Positions 1 through 7,728 of a stretch of 43,151 bases of DNA are shown here, in pieces. How positions within the stretch are numbered: position 1 is the first letter of the stretch; each line of letters starts with the position of its first letter. The stretch is from NCBI GenBank assembly GCA_900543085.1, contig UQQF01000014.1, positions 1-43,151 of the forward strand, read 5' to 3'. Made by a program: the position numbers and the translations under genes. The notes under the pieces are model-generated. The model saw nothing but the letters and a program-made list of their open reading frames with translations, did not search any database and had not been told where the DNA came from. Origin of the DNA: an uncultured Eubacteriales bacterium. Its GTDB lineage: Bacteria > Bacillota > Clostridia > Oscillospirales > Oscillospiraceae.

Positions 1-111
1 GAAGTGCAGAATGCACTTCGTGGGAGAGGAGGAGCAGCGAAATGACTGAGCTCTCGGCTTTAGCCGGGAGCGAAGGATATGCAGCTTGCGACGACGACGG
101 GGCGCCTTTTG
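1..111. repeat. Intergenic region with two hairpins
   Basis: No gene is seen here. Positions 1-18 form a perfect 8-bp hairpin with a 3-nt loop (GAAGTGCA/TGCACTTC). Positions about 52-70 form a second one with a TTTA loop (CTCTCGGC/GCCGGGAG). On the minus strand the word CACGAAGTGCA occurs, and the same 11-mer appears on the plus strand near 10644 in another hairpin-rich intergenic stretch. This suggests a dispersed palindromic intergenic repeat. The region lies downstream of the liv operon and may also hold its transcript end, but I see no clear T-tract terminator. Confidence 0.35.
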
Positions 112-756
112 CTATCTTTCCAGGGCGTTGATCTTGAACATTACATCCAGCGAGCTGATGATGATGTCCACGGCCTCATCCCCCGGGTGGCGGGAGGAGT
201 CTATGCTGATGTCGAAGTGCTCCGCGCTCATCCAGTGCGAGCCGGTGTAGCGCCTGTAGTAGTCGGCGCGCTTTTTGTCCGTGGTCAGGACATGGCGGCG
301 GACTTCCGCCTCGGTCTTCTGGGGCAGGACGTACATCTGCTGCTTCACCCTGTCCTCCAGCGGGGCGTGGATGAACACTCGCAGTACGTTCGGCCGCTCC
401 CTCAGCAGGTAGTCGGCGCAGCGGCCTACTATGACGCAGCTCTCGTTGCCGGCCAGCTCCTTGATTATCTCCGCCTGGAAGGTAAAGAGGTTCAAATCAC
501 TGGTGAACTCGTCGCTGTCCGGCGGGAGGAGCTTGCCGGTGTAGACCTTGTTCGCCGCGTTGAAAAGCTTCATGCGGTGCACGTCCTCGTCCGCGGCGCC
601 GAACAGGTGCTCGGAGATGCCGCTGCGGTCGGAGGCCATGCGTATCAGCTTGTAGTCGTAGAACGGGATGCCCAGCCGGTCGGCGGTCATCTTGCCTATC
701 TTGTTGCCGCAGCTGCCATGCTGCCGCGAGATGGTAATGACATAGTTGTCTGCCAT
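112..756 (-). CDS. Cytidylate kinase-like nucleotide kinase
   Basis: 214 residues. The start is an ATG preceded by GGGGGAG. The N-terminus reads ITISRQHGSCGNKIGK, the degenerate P-loop of the cytidylate-kinase-like family (AAA_26/Cytidylate_kin2), which normally reads ITISReyGSGGreIG. A later VIVGRCADYLLR segment and a DxxRADYYRRYTG segment match the NMP-binding and LID regions of that family. These proteins are predicted to phosphorylate a nucleoside monophosphate, but few have a tested substrate. The gene follows livF by 22 nt and is probably co-transcribed with the amino acid transporter, which is unexplained. The family call is firm; the substrate is not known. Confidence 0.85.
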   Translation of the reverse strand: MADNYVITISRQHGSCGNKIGKMTADRLGIPFYDYKLIRMASDRSGISEHLFGAADEDVHRMKLFNAANKVYTGKLLPPDSDEFTSDLNLFTFQAEIIKELAGNESCVIVGRCADYLLRERPNVLRVFIHAPLEDRVKQQMYVLPQKTEAEVRRHVLTTDKKRADYYRRYTGSHWMSAEHFDISIDSSRHPGDEAVDIIISSLDVMFKINALER

Positions 757-778
757 CTTTACTCCCCCTTATTCGTTT

Positions 779-1483
779 TCACGCGCCCAGGTAGGCGCGG
801 CGCACCTTGTCGTCGTGCAGCAGCTCCTGCGCATTGCCCGACATGGTTATCAGTCCCGTCTCGAGCACGTAGGCTCGGTCTGAGATCGCCAGCGCCATCT
901 TGGCGTTCTGTTCGACCAGCAGTATGGTTATGCCGTCGGCGTGCAGCGCCTTTATTATGCCGAATATCTCCTTGACCAGTATGGGCGAGAGGCCCATGCT
1001 CGGCTCGTCGAGCAGCAGCATCTTCGGCTCGGTCATCAGCGCGCGGCCCATGGCCAGCATCTGCTGCTCGCCGCCGGACAGCGTGCCGGCAAACTGCCTG
1101 GCGCGCTCCGAAAGGCGCGGGAAGTGGTCGTAGACCATTTCCAGCCGGCGCTTTATTCTGGCTCTGTCCCTGACTATGTACGCGCCCATCATGAGGTTCT
1201 CCTCCACCGTCATGCGCGCGAACACGTGGCGGCCTTCCGGCACGTGCGCCAGTCCCAGGTTGATTATCCGGTTTGGCGCGGTCTTGCGCAGGTCGGCCCC
1301 GTCGAGCGTGATGCTGCCGCTTGCGGCGCTCACCAGGCCGCTTATCGTGTGCAGCGTCGTGGTCTTGCCCGCGCCGTTTGCGCCGATGAGGGACACCAGC
1401 TCGCCGTCGTTGACCTCCAGCGAGATGCCCTTGATGGCACGCACGGCGCCGTAGGAGACGTGAAGGTCCTGGACTTTAAGCAA
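779..1483 (-). CDS. livF: Branched-chain amino acid ABC transporter ATPase LivF
   Basis: One of two ATPases that drive high-affinity uptake of leucine, isoleucine and valine (or related amino acids) at the inner face of the membrane. Visible are Walker A GANGAGKT, the signature LSGGEQQ and Walker B LLLDEPS. I chose the TTG start at 1483, because GGAGGGG lies six bases upstream and the protein then begins LKVQDLHVSYG, as LivF proteins usually do; an in-frame ATG at 1504 has a weaker ribosome binding site. With the TTG start it is 234 residues and overlaps livG by 8 nt. It is the last transport gene of the livKHMGF operon. Confidence 0.93.
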   Translation of the reverse strand: MLKVQDLHVSYGAVRAIKGISLEVNDGELVSLIGANGAGKTTTLHTISGLVSAASGSITLDGADLRKTAPNRIINLGLAHVPEGRHVFARMTVEENLMMGAYIVRDRARIKRRLEMVYDHFPRLSERARQFAGTLSGGEQQMLAMGRALMTEPKMLLLDEPSMGLSPILVKEIFGIIKALHADGITILLVEQNAKMALAISDRAYVLETGLITMSGNAQELLHDDKVRRAYLGA

Positions 1484-2291
1484 GGCTCTCCCCTCCTTCT
1501 TCATCGTCGTTCTCGCCCAGGTAGGCGGCTATGACGCGCGGATTGTTTGCTATCTCCTCAGGTTCGCCCTCGGCGATGGTCTGTCCGTAGTCGATGACGG
1601 TGATGCGCTCGCAGAGCCGCATGACCAGGCTCATGTCGTGCTCTATCAGCAGTATGGCTATGCCGAAGCGCTCGCGCACTATGCTGATGCACTCGACCAG
1701 CTCCGCCGTCTCGGTGGGGTTCATGCCCGCCGCGGGTTCGTCCAGCAGCAGCACCTTCATGTCGGTGGCCAGCGCGCGGGCTATCTCCAGCTTGCGCTGC
1801 TGGCCGTAGGGCAGGCTGCTGGCGGGCTGGGACGCGTACTCCTTGAGGTGGAAGATGTCCAGCAGGTCAAGCGCCTTCTGCTCCATGGCCGCCTCGGCCC
1901 TCCAGTAGGCCGGGGTGCGGAAAAGCGCGGCGCCCATGCGGTACTTGATGTCCTTTGAGAACGCGGCCTTGACGTTGTCAATGACGCTCATCTGCCTGAA
2001 AAGGCGGATGTTCTGGAAGGTCCTGGCGATGCCGGCTTCGACGAACTGGTACGTCTTTCTGCCGTTGAGCACCTGGCCGTTTAGCAGCACGCTGCCCTCG
2101 GTGGGCGCGTACACGCCGGTCAGCAGGTTGAAAACCGTGGTCTTGCCCGCGCCGTTGGGGCCGATGAGCCCGGCCAGCTCGCCGGAGTAGAGCTTGATGT
2201 TGAAGTCCTGCACGGCCTTCAGGCCGCCGAAGGAGATGCCGAGCCCCCTGGTCTCGAGGACGGGGGTCTCGCTGCGTTTGGTCTCGCTCAT
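1476..2291 (-). CDS. livG: Branched-chain amino acid ABC transporter ATPase LivG
   Basis: 271 residues, the second ATPase of the Liv importer and the partner of LivF. It shows Walker A GPNGAGKT, the LivG-type signature LPYGQQR, Walker B LLLDEPA and a later H-loop (LLIEHDMSLVM). The ATG overlaps the stop of livM as ATGA, so translation of the two is probably coupled. An acidic tail (ENDDEEGGES) ends the protein. Family and subunit assignment are clear from the sequence and the operon order; the exact amino acid carried is inferred. Confidence 0.95.
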   Translation of the reverse strand: MSETKRSETPVLETRGLGISFGGLKAVQDFNIKLYSGELAGLIGPNGAGKTTVFNLLTGVYAPTEGSVLLNGQVLNGRKTYQFVEAGIARTFQNIRLFRQMSVIDNVKAAFSKDIKYRMGAALFRTPAYWRAEAAMEQKALDLLDIFHLKEYASQPASSLPYGQQRKLEIARALATDMKVLLLDEPAAGMNPTETAELVECISIVRERFGIAILLIEHDMSLVMRLCERITVIDYGQTIAEGEPEEIANNPRVIAAYLGENDDEEGGESLA

Positions 2292-3439
2292 TGTGCCGCG
2301 GCCTCCTTTCCTCCGGCCTCTGCCTTCTTTTTGCCCGAGCCGGCGAACCGGCGGGCTATGTCGCCCGGCGTACGCAGGAGCGAGAACTCATACGTGCCGA
2401 AAATGCCCTTCGGCCGGAACATGATGATTATGACCAGCACTATGGCGTATACGAGCATCGGGTAGGCGAAGACGCTCTGTACAAACCCCGGCATCGCGCT
2501 GAGCCAGGCGCCGTTGGTGATCTGATAGTTGAGCAGGAACATGATGACCGCGCTGACTATGCTGCCGGTGAGGCTGCCCATGCCGCCCAGCACGACCATG
2601 ACGACCACGAAGGTGGAGTTGAGTATCGAGCCGTTCGTGAACGAGAAGCTCACCGTGGAGAGCGTGGAGTTGGAGCAGGCGTAGAGCGCTCCGGCGATGC
2701 CCGCGAAAAACGCGGAAAACGCAAAGGTCAGCACCTTGTAGTAGCCCGTGTTGATGCCCGAAGCGGAAGCGGCGATCTCGTCGTCGCGTATGGCGCGCAC
2801 GGCGCGGCCGTACTTGGAGCGGATGAACATGAACATCAGCGCCACGCATACGACGACCGCCGCCAGCGCCACCCACAGGTAGGTGACCTTGGCCGTGGTG
2901 CCGAAGCCCAGGCCGTTCTGGTACAGCGAGGAGCTGGCCACGCCCTCGGCCAGGCCGTTCTGACCCGCGAAGGGCAGGTTGTTGATGACGTTGACGATTA
3001 TGAGGCCGAAGCCCAGCGTGATTATGGCCAGGTAGTCTCCCTTGAGCCTGAGCGCCGGGATGCCTACCAGCACGCCGAACACGGCGGCGAGCACGCCGGC
3101 ACAGATTATGCACAGGAAGATGATGAGTATGAACACCGCGCCGCTCTTTTCGTCGTACACTCCCGCGCGCTGGAAGGCCAGGCTCATCAGCGCGGCGGTG
3201 TAGGCGCCGATGGCCATGAAGCCGCAGTGACCCAGCGAGAGCTGACCCATGAAGCCGAGCACCAGGTTCAGGCTGGCGGCCAGGATGATGAGATAGCAGC
3301 ACTGCCAGATGCTGGGCACGACGGTGAGGCGGAAGCTGCCCGAGTCCGCGAGGACGACGGACAGCGCCACGCACAGCGCGTAAACGGCGATGAGGACGGC
3401 GGTGTTGACCAGATATCCGCGTCTGAATGTTTTTTTCAT
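2288..3439 (-). CDS. livM: Branched-chain amino acid ABC permease LivM
   Basis: 383 residues, a membrane permease of the Liv importer that pairs with LivH. It has about ten hydrophobic segments, the first at residues 10-30. It holds the LivM/LivH family core LNLVLGFMGQLSLGHCGFMAIGAY and a cytoplasmic coupling region around RAVRAIRDDEIAASASGI. The C-terminus is basic and alanine-rich (residues about 365-383). The start ATG overlaps the livH stop as ATGA and is preceded by GGTGAGAAGG. The length is typical, and I see no damage to the gene. Confidence 0.94.
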   Translation of the reverse strand: MKKTFRRGYLVNTAVLIAVYALCVALSVVLADSGSFRLTVVPSIWQCCYLIILAASLNLVLGFMGQLSLGHCGFMAIGAYTAALMSLAFQRAGVYDEKSGAVFILIIFLCIICAGVLAAVFGVLVGIPALRLKGDYLAIITLGFGLIIVNVINNLPFAGQNGLAEGVASSSLYQNGLGFGTTAKVTYLWVALAAVVVCVALMFMFIRSKYGRAVRAIRDDEIAASASGINTGYYKVLTFAFSAFFAGIAGALYACSNSTLSTVSFSFTNGSILNSTFVVVMVVLGGMGSLTGSIVSAVIMFLLNYQITNGAWLSAMPGFVQSVFAYPMLVYAIVLVIIIMFRPKGIFGTYEFSLLRTPGDIARRFAGSGKKKAEAGGKEAAAQ

Positions 3440-4332
3440 ACCTTCTCACCCACGTTCTTTCCGAGTATTCCCGCAGGCTTCACAAGCAGCACGAGTATGA
3501 GGATGAGGAACACGAAGGTGTCCGACAGGCTCGAGCTTATGTAGGCCATGGAGAAGCTCTCCACAACGCCGATAACTATACCGCCCAGCATGGCGCCGGG
3601 GACTATGCCTATGCCGCCCACGACCGCCGCCACAAAGGCCTTGAGGCCGAGCAGCGAGCCGAGAGTGGTGTAGATGCTGGGGTACTGGGCTATGTACATC
3701 AGCGCGGCCACGGCGGCGAGGCCGGAGCCGATGGCAAAGGTTACGAGCACGGTCTTGTTCACGCTGATGCCCATGAGTATGGCGGCGCTCTTGTCCTCGC
3801 TGACGCAGCGCATGGCGCGCCCCATCCGGGTCTTCTGCGTAAAGGCGTAGAGCAGCAGCATCACGACGGCGCTTATCACTATGGTGTATATCGTAACGTA
3901 GTCGAGCGTGACGCCCGCGATCCGGATACCGCCGGTTGCGAAGAAGCTGCTGGCTATCTTCGGGTTCGGCCCGATGGCCGGTATGGCCTGAGCCAGGTTC
4001 TCGAGGAAAAGGCTCATGGCTATGGCGGTTATCAGCGCGGTCATGTTGGTGCCCTTCTTGCGCACGGGTCTGTAGGCGACCAGCTCCACGCCCACGCCGA
4101 CCAGGGCGCAGACGGCCATCGCTATGACCACCGCCGCCCAGGCGGGCAGCCCGGCGGCCGTCATCAGCGGCACGGTGAAGAACAGCGTGTAGCCGCCGAC
4201 CATGATGAAGTCGCCGTGCGCGAAGTTTATCAGTCGGATTATGCCGTAAACCATCGTGTAGCCCAGGGCGATAAGGGCGTAAACGCTCCCGAGCCTCAGG
4301 CCCACGAACAGGGTCTGCAGGAATTCACCCAT
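3436..4332 (-). CDS. livH: Branched-chain amino acid ABC permease LivH
   Basis: 298 residues, the other membrane permease of the Liv importer. The N-terminus holds the hallmark LGSVYALIALGYTMVYGI and INFAHGDFIMVGGY; the EAA-like coupling loop is TRMGRAMRCVSEDKSAAILMGI. About eight membrane segments are visible. The start ATG has only a modest AAAGGTTGAG upstream. A strong intercistronic stem-loop at 4363-4393 separates it from livK. This arrangement commonly lets the binding protein be made in excess over the membrane subunits. Confidence 0.94.
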   Translation of the reverse strand: MGEFLQTLFVGLRLGSVYALIALGYTMVYGIIRLINFAHGDFIMVGGYTLFFTVPLMTAAGLPAWAAVVIAMAVCALVGVGVELVAYRPVRKKGTNMTALITAIAMSLFLENLAQAIPAIGPNPKIASSFFATGGIRIAGVTLDYVTIYTIVISAVVMLLLYAFTQKTRMGRAMRCVSEDKSAAILMGISVNKTVLVTFAIGSGLAAVAALMYIAQYPSIYTTLGSLLGLKAFVAAVVGGIGIVPGAMLGGIVIGVVESFSMAYISSSLSDTFVFLILILVLLVKPAGILGKNVGEKV

Positions 4333-4362
4333 GTTATCTCAACCTTTCGTTGGAATAAGTGT

Positions 4363-4393
4363 GGGGAGACGTCATGAACCATGACGTCTCCCC
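4363..4393 (-). promoter_or_regulatory. Intercistronic stem-loop between livK and livH
   Basis: A perfect 13-bp stem (4363-4375 and 4381-4393) with a 5-nt loop follows the livK stop. No T tract follows on the minus strand, so it does not look like a full terminator. Its likely role is protection of the livK message end or partial attenuation before livH. Confidence 0.75.
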
Positions 4394-4415
4394 GGGATAG
4401 GGATGGGAGCGTTAT

Positions 4416-5636
4416 TCAGGCAATTTCATCGGCGGAAATGGTCGTCACCAGCTCGGTGCCGAGTCCCTCGAGCCCGCCGACGGACTCGTCATAGACGAAG
4501 CTGATCACCGCGGCGCCCTTGACCGGGGTGCCGGTTTCGTCAAGGGTGAAGGTGCCGGTGACGCCCTCGTAGGTGACGGAGGTGTCTGCCAGTGCGTCGC
4601 GCACGGCGCTGGCCTCGGCGGTGCCGGCGGTCTCCATTGCCGTCTGCAGCATCATCATGCAGTCGCTGGCCAGAGCGGCGAAGCACAGCGGCGTGGTGCC
4701 GTAGCGCTCCTCGTAGGAGGTGACGTAGTTCTGTACGACCTCGCTGGAGTCGGTGGCGTCGTAGTGGTTGGTGTAGACCACGTTGTTGAAGGCGCTGTAG
4801 TCGACGCCCTCGGAGACGTAGTCGAGCGCTCCGTCGTAGCCGTCGGCGCCCATTATGATGCCGTCATACCCGGCGGAACGGGCCTGGGTGATCAGGAACG
4901 GACCGACCGCGTCGTAGTAGTAAACGGCGTATACCAACTCGACGTCGGCGTTGACCATGGCGGTGAACTGGTTGGTGAAGTCCTGCGCGTTCATCGTAGC
5001 GGTGCTCTGCTGCTCAACGACCTCGATGCCGCGCTCCTCGCAGGCCTGGGCGAAGGCGTCGACCAGACCCTGAGAGTAGGTGTCCGCCGAGCAGGCGATG
5101 GTGCCCACGCGGGTGATGCCCTGCTGATCCACATACGCCGCGGCGATGCCGCCCTGGAGCGTATCCTTGAAGCAGGCGCGGAAGACGTAGTCGTCCTCGG
5201 TAGTTATGTCGTCGGCCGTGGCGCTCGGAGTGATGAGCACGACGCCCTCCTCGTTGGCCAGGCTGGTCAGCGCGCTGGTGGCGCCAGAGGTGGCCGAGCC
5301 GATGATGAGCGTGACGCCCTCGGCTATCAGCGCGTTGAAGGCGTTCTGCGCCTGAGTGGCGTCGCCCTGGTCGTCGCGGTAGTCGAGCTCGACCTGCATG
5401 CCCAGGATGCCGCCGGCCTCGTTTATCTCGTCGATGGTCATCTGCACGCCCTCCAGCATCGAGTTGCCGTAGGCGGCGTTCGTGCCGGTCATGGGCGCTA
5501 TCATGCCGATGGTGATGGTGCCGCCGGAGCTGTCGCCGCCGGTGTCATCGGCCGCGTCATCCCCGCCGGAGCCGCAGGCGGCCAGCGCAAAGACCATGCA
5601 GAGCGCAAGCAAGAGCGCAAGCAGTTTCTTTTTCAT
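4416..5636 (-). CDS. livK: Branched-chain amino acid binding lipoprotein LivK/LivJ
   Basis: 406 residues, the extracellular solute-binding lipoprotein of the Liv importer (Peripla_BP_6 type I fold). A lipoprotein signal ends in the lipobox LAAC with Cys21, followed by a Gly/Ser/Asp-rich linker (residues 22-40). The mature protein starts ITIGMIAPMTGTNAAYGNSML, the ligand-pocket start typical of this family. The open frame extends further upstream, but the ATG at 5636 is chosen because AAAGGAGGAAAA precedes it and the signal peptide begins there. It is the first gene of livKHMGF. Transcription starts about 280 nt upstream behind the promoter at 5926-5954. Confidence 0.94.
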   Translation of the reverse strand: MKKKLLALLLALCMVFALAACGSGGDDAADDTGGDSSGGTITIGMIAPMTGTNAAYGNSMLEGVQMTIDEINEAGGILGMQVELDYRDDQGDATQAQNAFNALIAEGVTLIIGSATSGATSALTSLANEEGVVLITPSATADDITTEDDYVFRACFKDTLQGGIAAAYVDQQGITRVGTIACSADTYSQGLVDAFAQACEERGIEVVEQQSTATMNAQDFTNQFTAMVNADVELVYAVYYYDAVGPFLITQARSAGYDGIIMGADGYDGALDYVSEGVDYSAFNNVVYTNHYDATDSSEVVQNYVTSYEERYGTTPLCFAALASDCMMMLQTAMETAGTAEASAVRDALADTSVTYEGVTGTFTLDETGTPVKGAAVISFVYDESVGGLEGLGTELVTTISADEIA

Positions 5637-5663
5637 GTGTTTTCCTCCTTTGATCCGTTTGTT

Positions 5664-5700
5664 CCCCCATATCCGAGGGGACACCCCCATATCCAAGGGG
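5664..5700 (-). repeat. Tandem CCCC-GGGG hairpins with GGAUAU loops in the livK leader
   Basis: Two 17-nt units (5664-5680 and 5684-5700) repeat with a 20-bp period and differ at one position. In the livK mRNA each folds as a 4-bp CCCC/GGGG stem around an 8-nt loop containing GGAUAU. A third GGAU (about 5653-5656) sits just before the ribosome binding site. GGA in short hairpin loops near the start site is the pattern bound by CsrA-type regulators; the protein involved here is unknown. Confidence 0.55.
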
Positions 5701-5711
5701 CTGAATATGCC

Positions 5712-5787
5712 GGCGGCGTTTCCCAGGCGCCGCCACTCCCCGGCTCCCATTCCGGGGATAAAAAGCGGTTTTCCAGGCCGCTTTTTA
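5712..5787 (-). promoter_or_regulatory. Three leader hairpins, one terminator-like, upstream of livK
   Basis: Hairpin A pairs 5759-5768 with 5778-5787 (10 bp, GCGG next to an A5/T5 run). Hairpin B pairs 5738-5743 with 5752-5757. Hairpin C pairs 5712-5718 with 5728-5734. Hairpin A ends in five T residues on the minus strand and could act as an intrinsic terminator about 135 nt after the start point, that is, an attenuator. I recognise no known riboswitch class here. Confidence 0.5.
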
Positions 5788-5809
5788 CCGAATTGACGCA
5801 CAGGCGCAG

Positions 5810-5824
5810 TTATAGCGCTGTAAT
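5810..5824. promoter_or_regulatory. Downstream copy of a near-palindromic operator
   Basis: The 14-bp site TTATAGCGCTGTAA pairs six of seven positions about its centre. A 15-bp copy with one mismatch lies at 5927-5941 over the livK -10 box, 117 bp away centre to centre. A central CG flanked by A/T half-sites is typical of LacI-type operators. The regulator is not in this window as far as I can tell. Confidence 0.45.
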
Positions 5825-5925
5825 TTATTTCCTGCTCCAGATTACAAAAAAGGCGCAGGGGCATAGTGCATTTCTTTGTTTTGATAAAAGAAATAAGTTT
5901 CAGTACGCCCTTGCACTGTATCTGC

Positions 5926-5954
5926 ATTATAGCGCTTTAATACATTGCTGTCAA
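5926..5954 (-). promoter_or_regulatory. Consensus sigma-70 type promoter of the liv operon
   Basis: The -35 box TTGACA is at 5949-5954 and the -10 box TATAAT at 5926-5931, with a 17-bp spacer; all 12 positions match the consensus. The operator-like site TTATAGCGCTTTAA (5927-5940) overlaps the -10 box, so a repressor there would block polymerase. Transcription should start near 5919. Confidence 0.88.
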
Positions 5955-6136
5955 CTGGTTTAAATGCCTAAAGATTTGGCCTTGCTGCACAAGCCATGTG
6001 TTGGAATTTACACAAAATGCACAATTCGAATTATGATGCAGAATGGATACAACTCCTATGCAAACCGGATACAACCGCGTGATAAAACGTATTCCGCACT
6101 GGAAAAGCGTGAATTTTTGCATATGGAGGCTTTACT

Positions 6137-7081
6137 ATGCAAAATCAAGGGAAACATGCCGCGCCGAGGCGCACCCGGCGCGGCGGACGCGGCACGGTGG
6201 TCGCGGCCGTATTGCTCTGCGTGCTGGTGCTGCTGACGGTCGCGGCGGCCAAGCTGCGCTCCGGCGCCGGCGGCGCAGGGACGTCGGACGGCGCGGGCGC
6301 GAGCGCGAGCGCCGATGAGGTCGGGGCGCTTTTGACCCGGCTGGGCGCGTCCATAACCGACAGCATGTATGTCGGCGAGTGCGGCGAGGACTACGCCGCG
6401 CAGCTGCGCGCTCTGGCGGCGGAGGAGCCGGACAGAGCCGGCCAGCTCAATTTTATTGCCGACCACATAGATATATACACCGAGGACTACGTTAAGACCG
6501 CGCTGCTCGGCGGGGATCACATAGACTTCGCGCTGGAGCTGCCCTTCCGCACGCCGGACAGCAGCGGGCTCGACGCGCAGGTGGGCTCCGGCAACGGGGC
6601 GATCCCCTATCTCTCGCAGTACGACGAGCGCTGGGGCTACCACGCCTACGGCAGCTCCGTCATAGGCATAGCCGGATGCGGCCCGACCTGCCTGGCCATG
6701 GCCGTGGCCGGGCTGAAGGGCGACAGCTCCTGCAACCCCGCCAAGGTCGCCGACTTCGCGTCGGCCAACGGCTATTACATGGCGGGCACGGGCACCATGT
6801 GGTCGCTGTTCACCGAGGGCGCGGCGGCCTACGGGCTCACCGGCGAGGAGATACCCCTCGACGAGAGCGTCATGAACTCCTGCCTCGGCTCCGGCGCGGT
6901 GATAGTCGCCAGTATGCTCCCCGGCGACTTCACGCAGAGCGGGCACTTCATCGTGATATACGGCCTCGGCGACGGCGGCTACCGCGTCCACGACCCGAAC
7001 AGCGCCGGGCGCAGCGCCCAGACCTGGACGTATGAGCGGCTGTCCGGCCAGATAGCCAACCTCTGGTCGCTCAGCGCCTGA
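6137..7081 (+). CDS. Secreted or membrane-anchored C39-like cysteine protease
   Basis: 314 residues. A basic N-terminus leads into one membrane segment (residues about 19-38), then a low-complexity Gly/Ala/Ser linker. The ectodomain (about 60-314) ends in a Peptidase_C39_2 fold. Its likely triad is Cys181 in AGCGPTC, His270 in SGHFIVIY and Asp286 in VHDPNS. The protein probably works outside the membrane on peptides or the wall; its substrate is unknown. It closely resembles residues about 65-325 of the larger enzyme at 20350-22665, so the two are paralogues. The ATG has GGAGG seven bases upstream. It is transcribed divergently from livK as a single gene. Confidence 0.85.
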   Translation: MQNQGKHAAPRRTRRGGRGTVVAAVLLCVLVLLTVAAAKLRSGAGGAGTSDGAGASASADEVGALLTRLGASITDSMYVGECGEDYAAQLRALAAEEPDRAGQLNFIADHIDIYTEDYVKTALLGGDHIDFALELPFRTPDSSGLDAQVGSGNGAIPYLSQYDERWGYHAYGSSVIGIAGCGPTCLAMAVAGLKGDSSCNPAKVADFASANGYYMAGTGTMWSLFTEGAAAYGLTGEEIPLDESVMNSCLGSGAVIVASMLPGDFTQSGHFIVIYGLGDGGYRVHDPNSAGRSAQTWTYERLSGQIANLWSLSA

Positions 7082-7144
7082 GCCGCCAGGAACCTTATTC
7101 GGGGAGCTCCTGTCTAATAAAGCGCAGGGCGCTCCAAAAACCAA

Positions 7145-7181
7145 AAAGCGGAGCCTGACCACGTCGGTCAGGCTCCGCTTT
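7145..7181 (+). terminator. Strong stem-loop after the C39-like gene
   Basis: A perfect 16-bp stem (7145-7160 and 7166-7181) with a 5-nt loop, starting AAAGCGG and ending CCGCTTT. It sits 64 nt after the stop of the gene at 6137. The T run is short, but stem strength and position support termination. Confidence 0.75.
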
Positions 7182-7368
7182 CGCATATCAGGCCGTCCGC
7201 GCGGCCGGAAATGTATAAAAAAACTCACAAAATTTAAAAAGTGTATGATATAAGTCAAAAATGGACTGCTGCTTCATTAAAAAATCTTGCCAAAGGATAT
7301 AGTATATATGTGATTTATAAGGTCAATACTGCCTCAAAATACTTGATTTAAGGAAGAATTTTGCTACA
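7182..7368 (+). promoter_or_regulatory. AT-rich intergenic region, candidate promoter for the XRE-sigma operon
   Basis: This stretch is far more AT-rich than its surroundings. One candidate is TTAAAA (7277-7282), 17 bp, TAGTAT (7300-7305). A second match, TTGATT, 16 bp, TACAAT, reaches the XRE start codon itself. Neither is close to consensus, so the true start point is unresolved. Confidence 0.3.
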
Positions 7369-7728
7369 ATGGAACTCGATATGAAAGCCCTTGGGCGCAA
7401 CATTCGCTACTATCGCAAGCGCAAAGGCTGGAAGCAAAGGCAGCTGGCCGAAATCATAGACGTGACCGACGAGTACATCAGCCATGTGGAAAACGCGCAC
7501 GTGCGCCCCAGTCTGGACAAGGCGGTGGCGATAGCAAACGCGCTTGGGATAGACATGAACACGCTCCTTGAGGACTCTCTTTCCGGCGCCAGGCGCGAAA
7601 TTCTCAACCAGAGGCTGAACGAGCTCACCGAGGGCATGGAGCCGGACAAGCTGGCGCTGGTCGCCGATTTTTGCCGTACCCTGGAGAATTACGAAATAGA
7701 AAAGCAGCAGAGGGGTGATGCCGATTGA
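7369..7728 (+). CDS. XRE-family HTH transcriptional regulator
   Basis: 119 residues. Residues about 8-62 form a Cro/C1-type helix-turn-helix (LGRNIRYYRKRKGWKQRQLAE, then DVTDEYISHVENAHVRPSLDKAVAIANALG). The rest is a short helical tail. It probably represses or activates its own operon. The start ATG follows AAGGAAG at 12 nt; an in-frame ATG at 7381 is an alternative. The stop TGA overlaps the TTG start of the sigma factor gene, so the two are translated together. Confidence 0.85.
   Translation: MELDMKALGRNIRYYRKRKGWKQRQLAEIIDVTDEYISHVENAHVRPSLDKAVAIANALGIDMNTLLEDSLSGARREILNQRLNELTEGMEPDKLALVADFCRTLENYEIEKQQRGDAD

Noticed and set aside
5664..5700. CRISPR-like array in the livK leader
   Set aside because: Only two short units with a 3-nt gap and no spacers; it is a tandem hairpin pair.
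5637..5927. N-terminal extension of the livK frame
   Set aside because: The signal peptide and the ribosome binding site place the start at 5636; the upstream part is leader RNA with hairpins.
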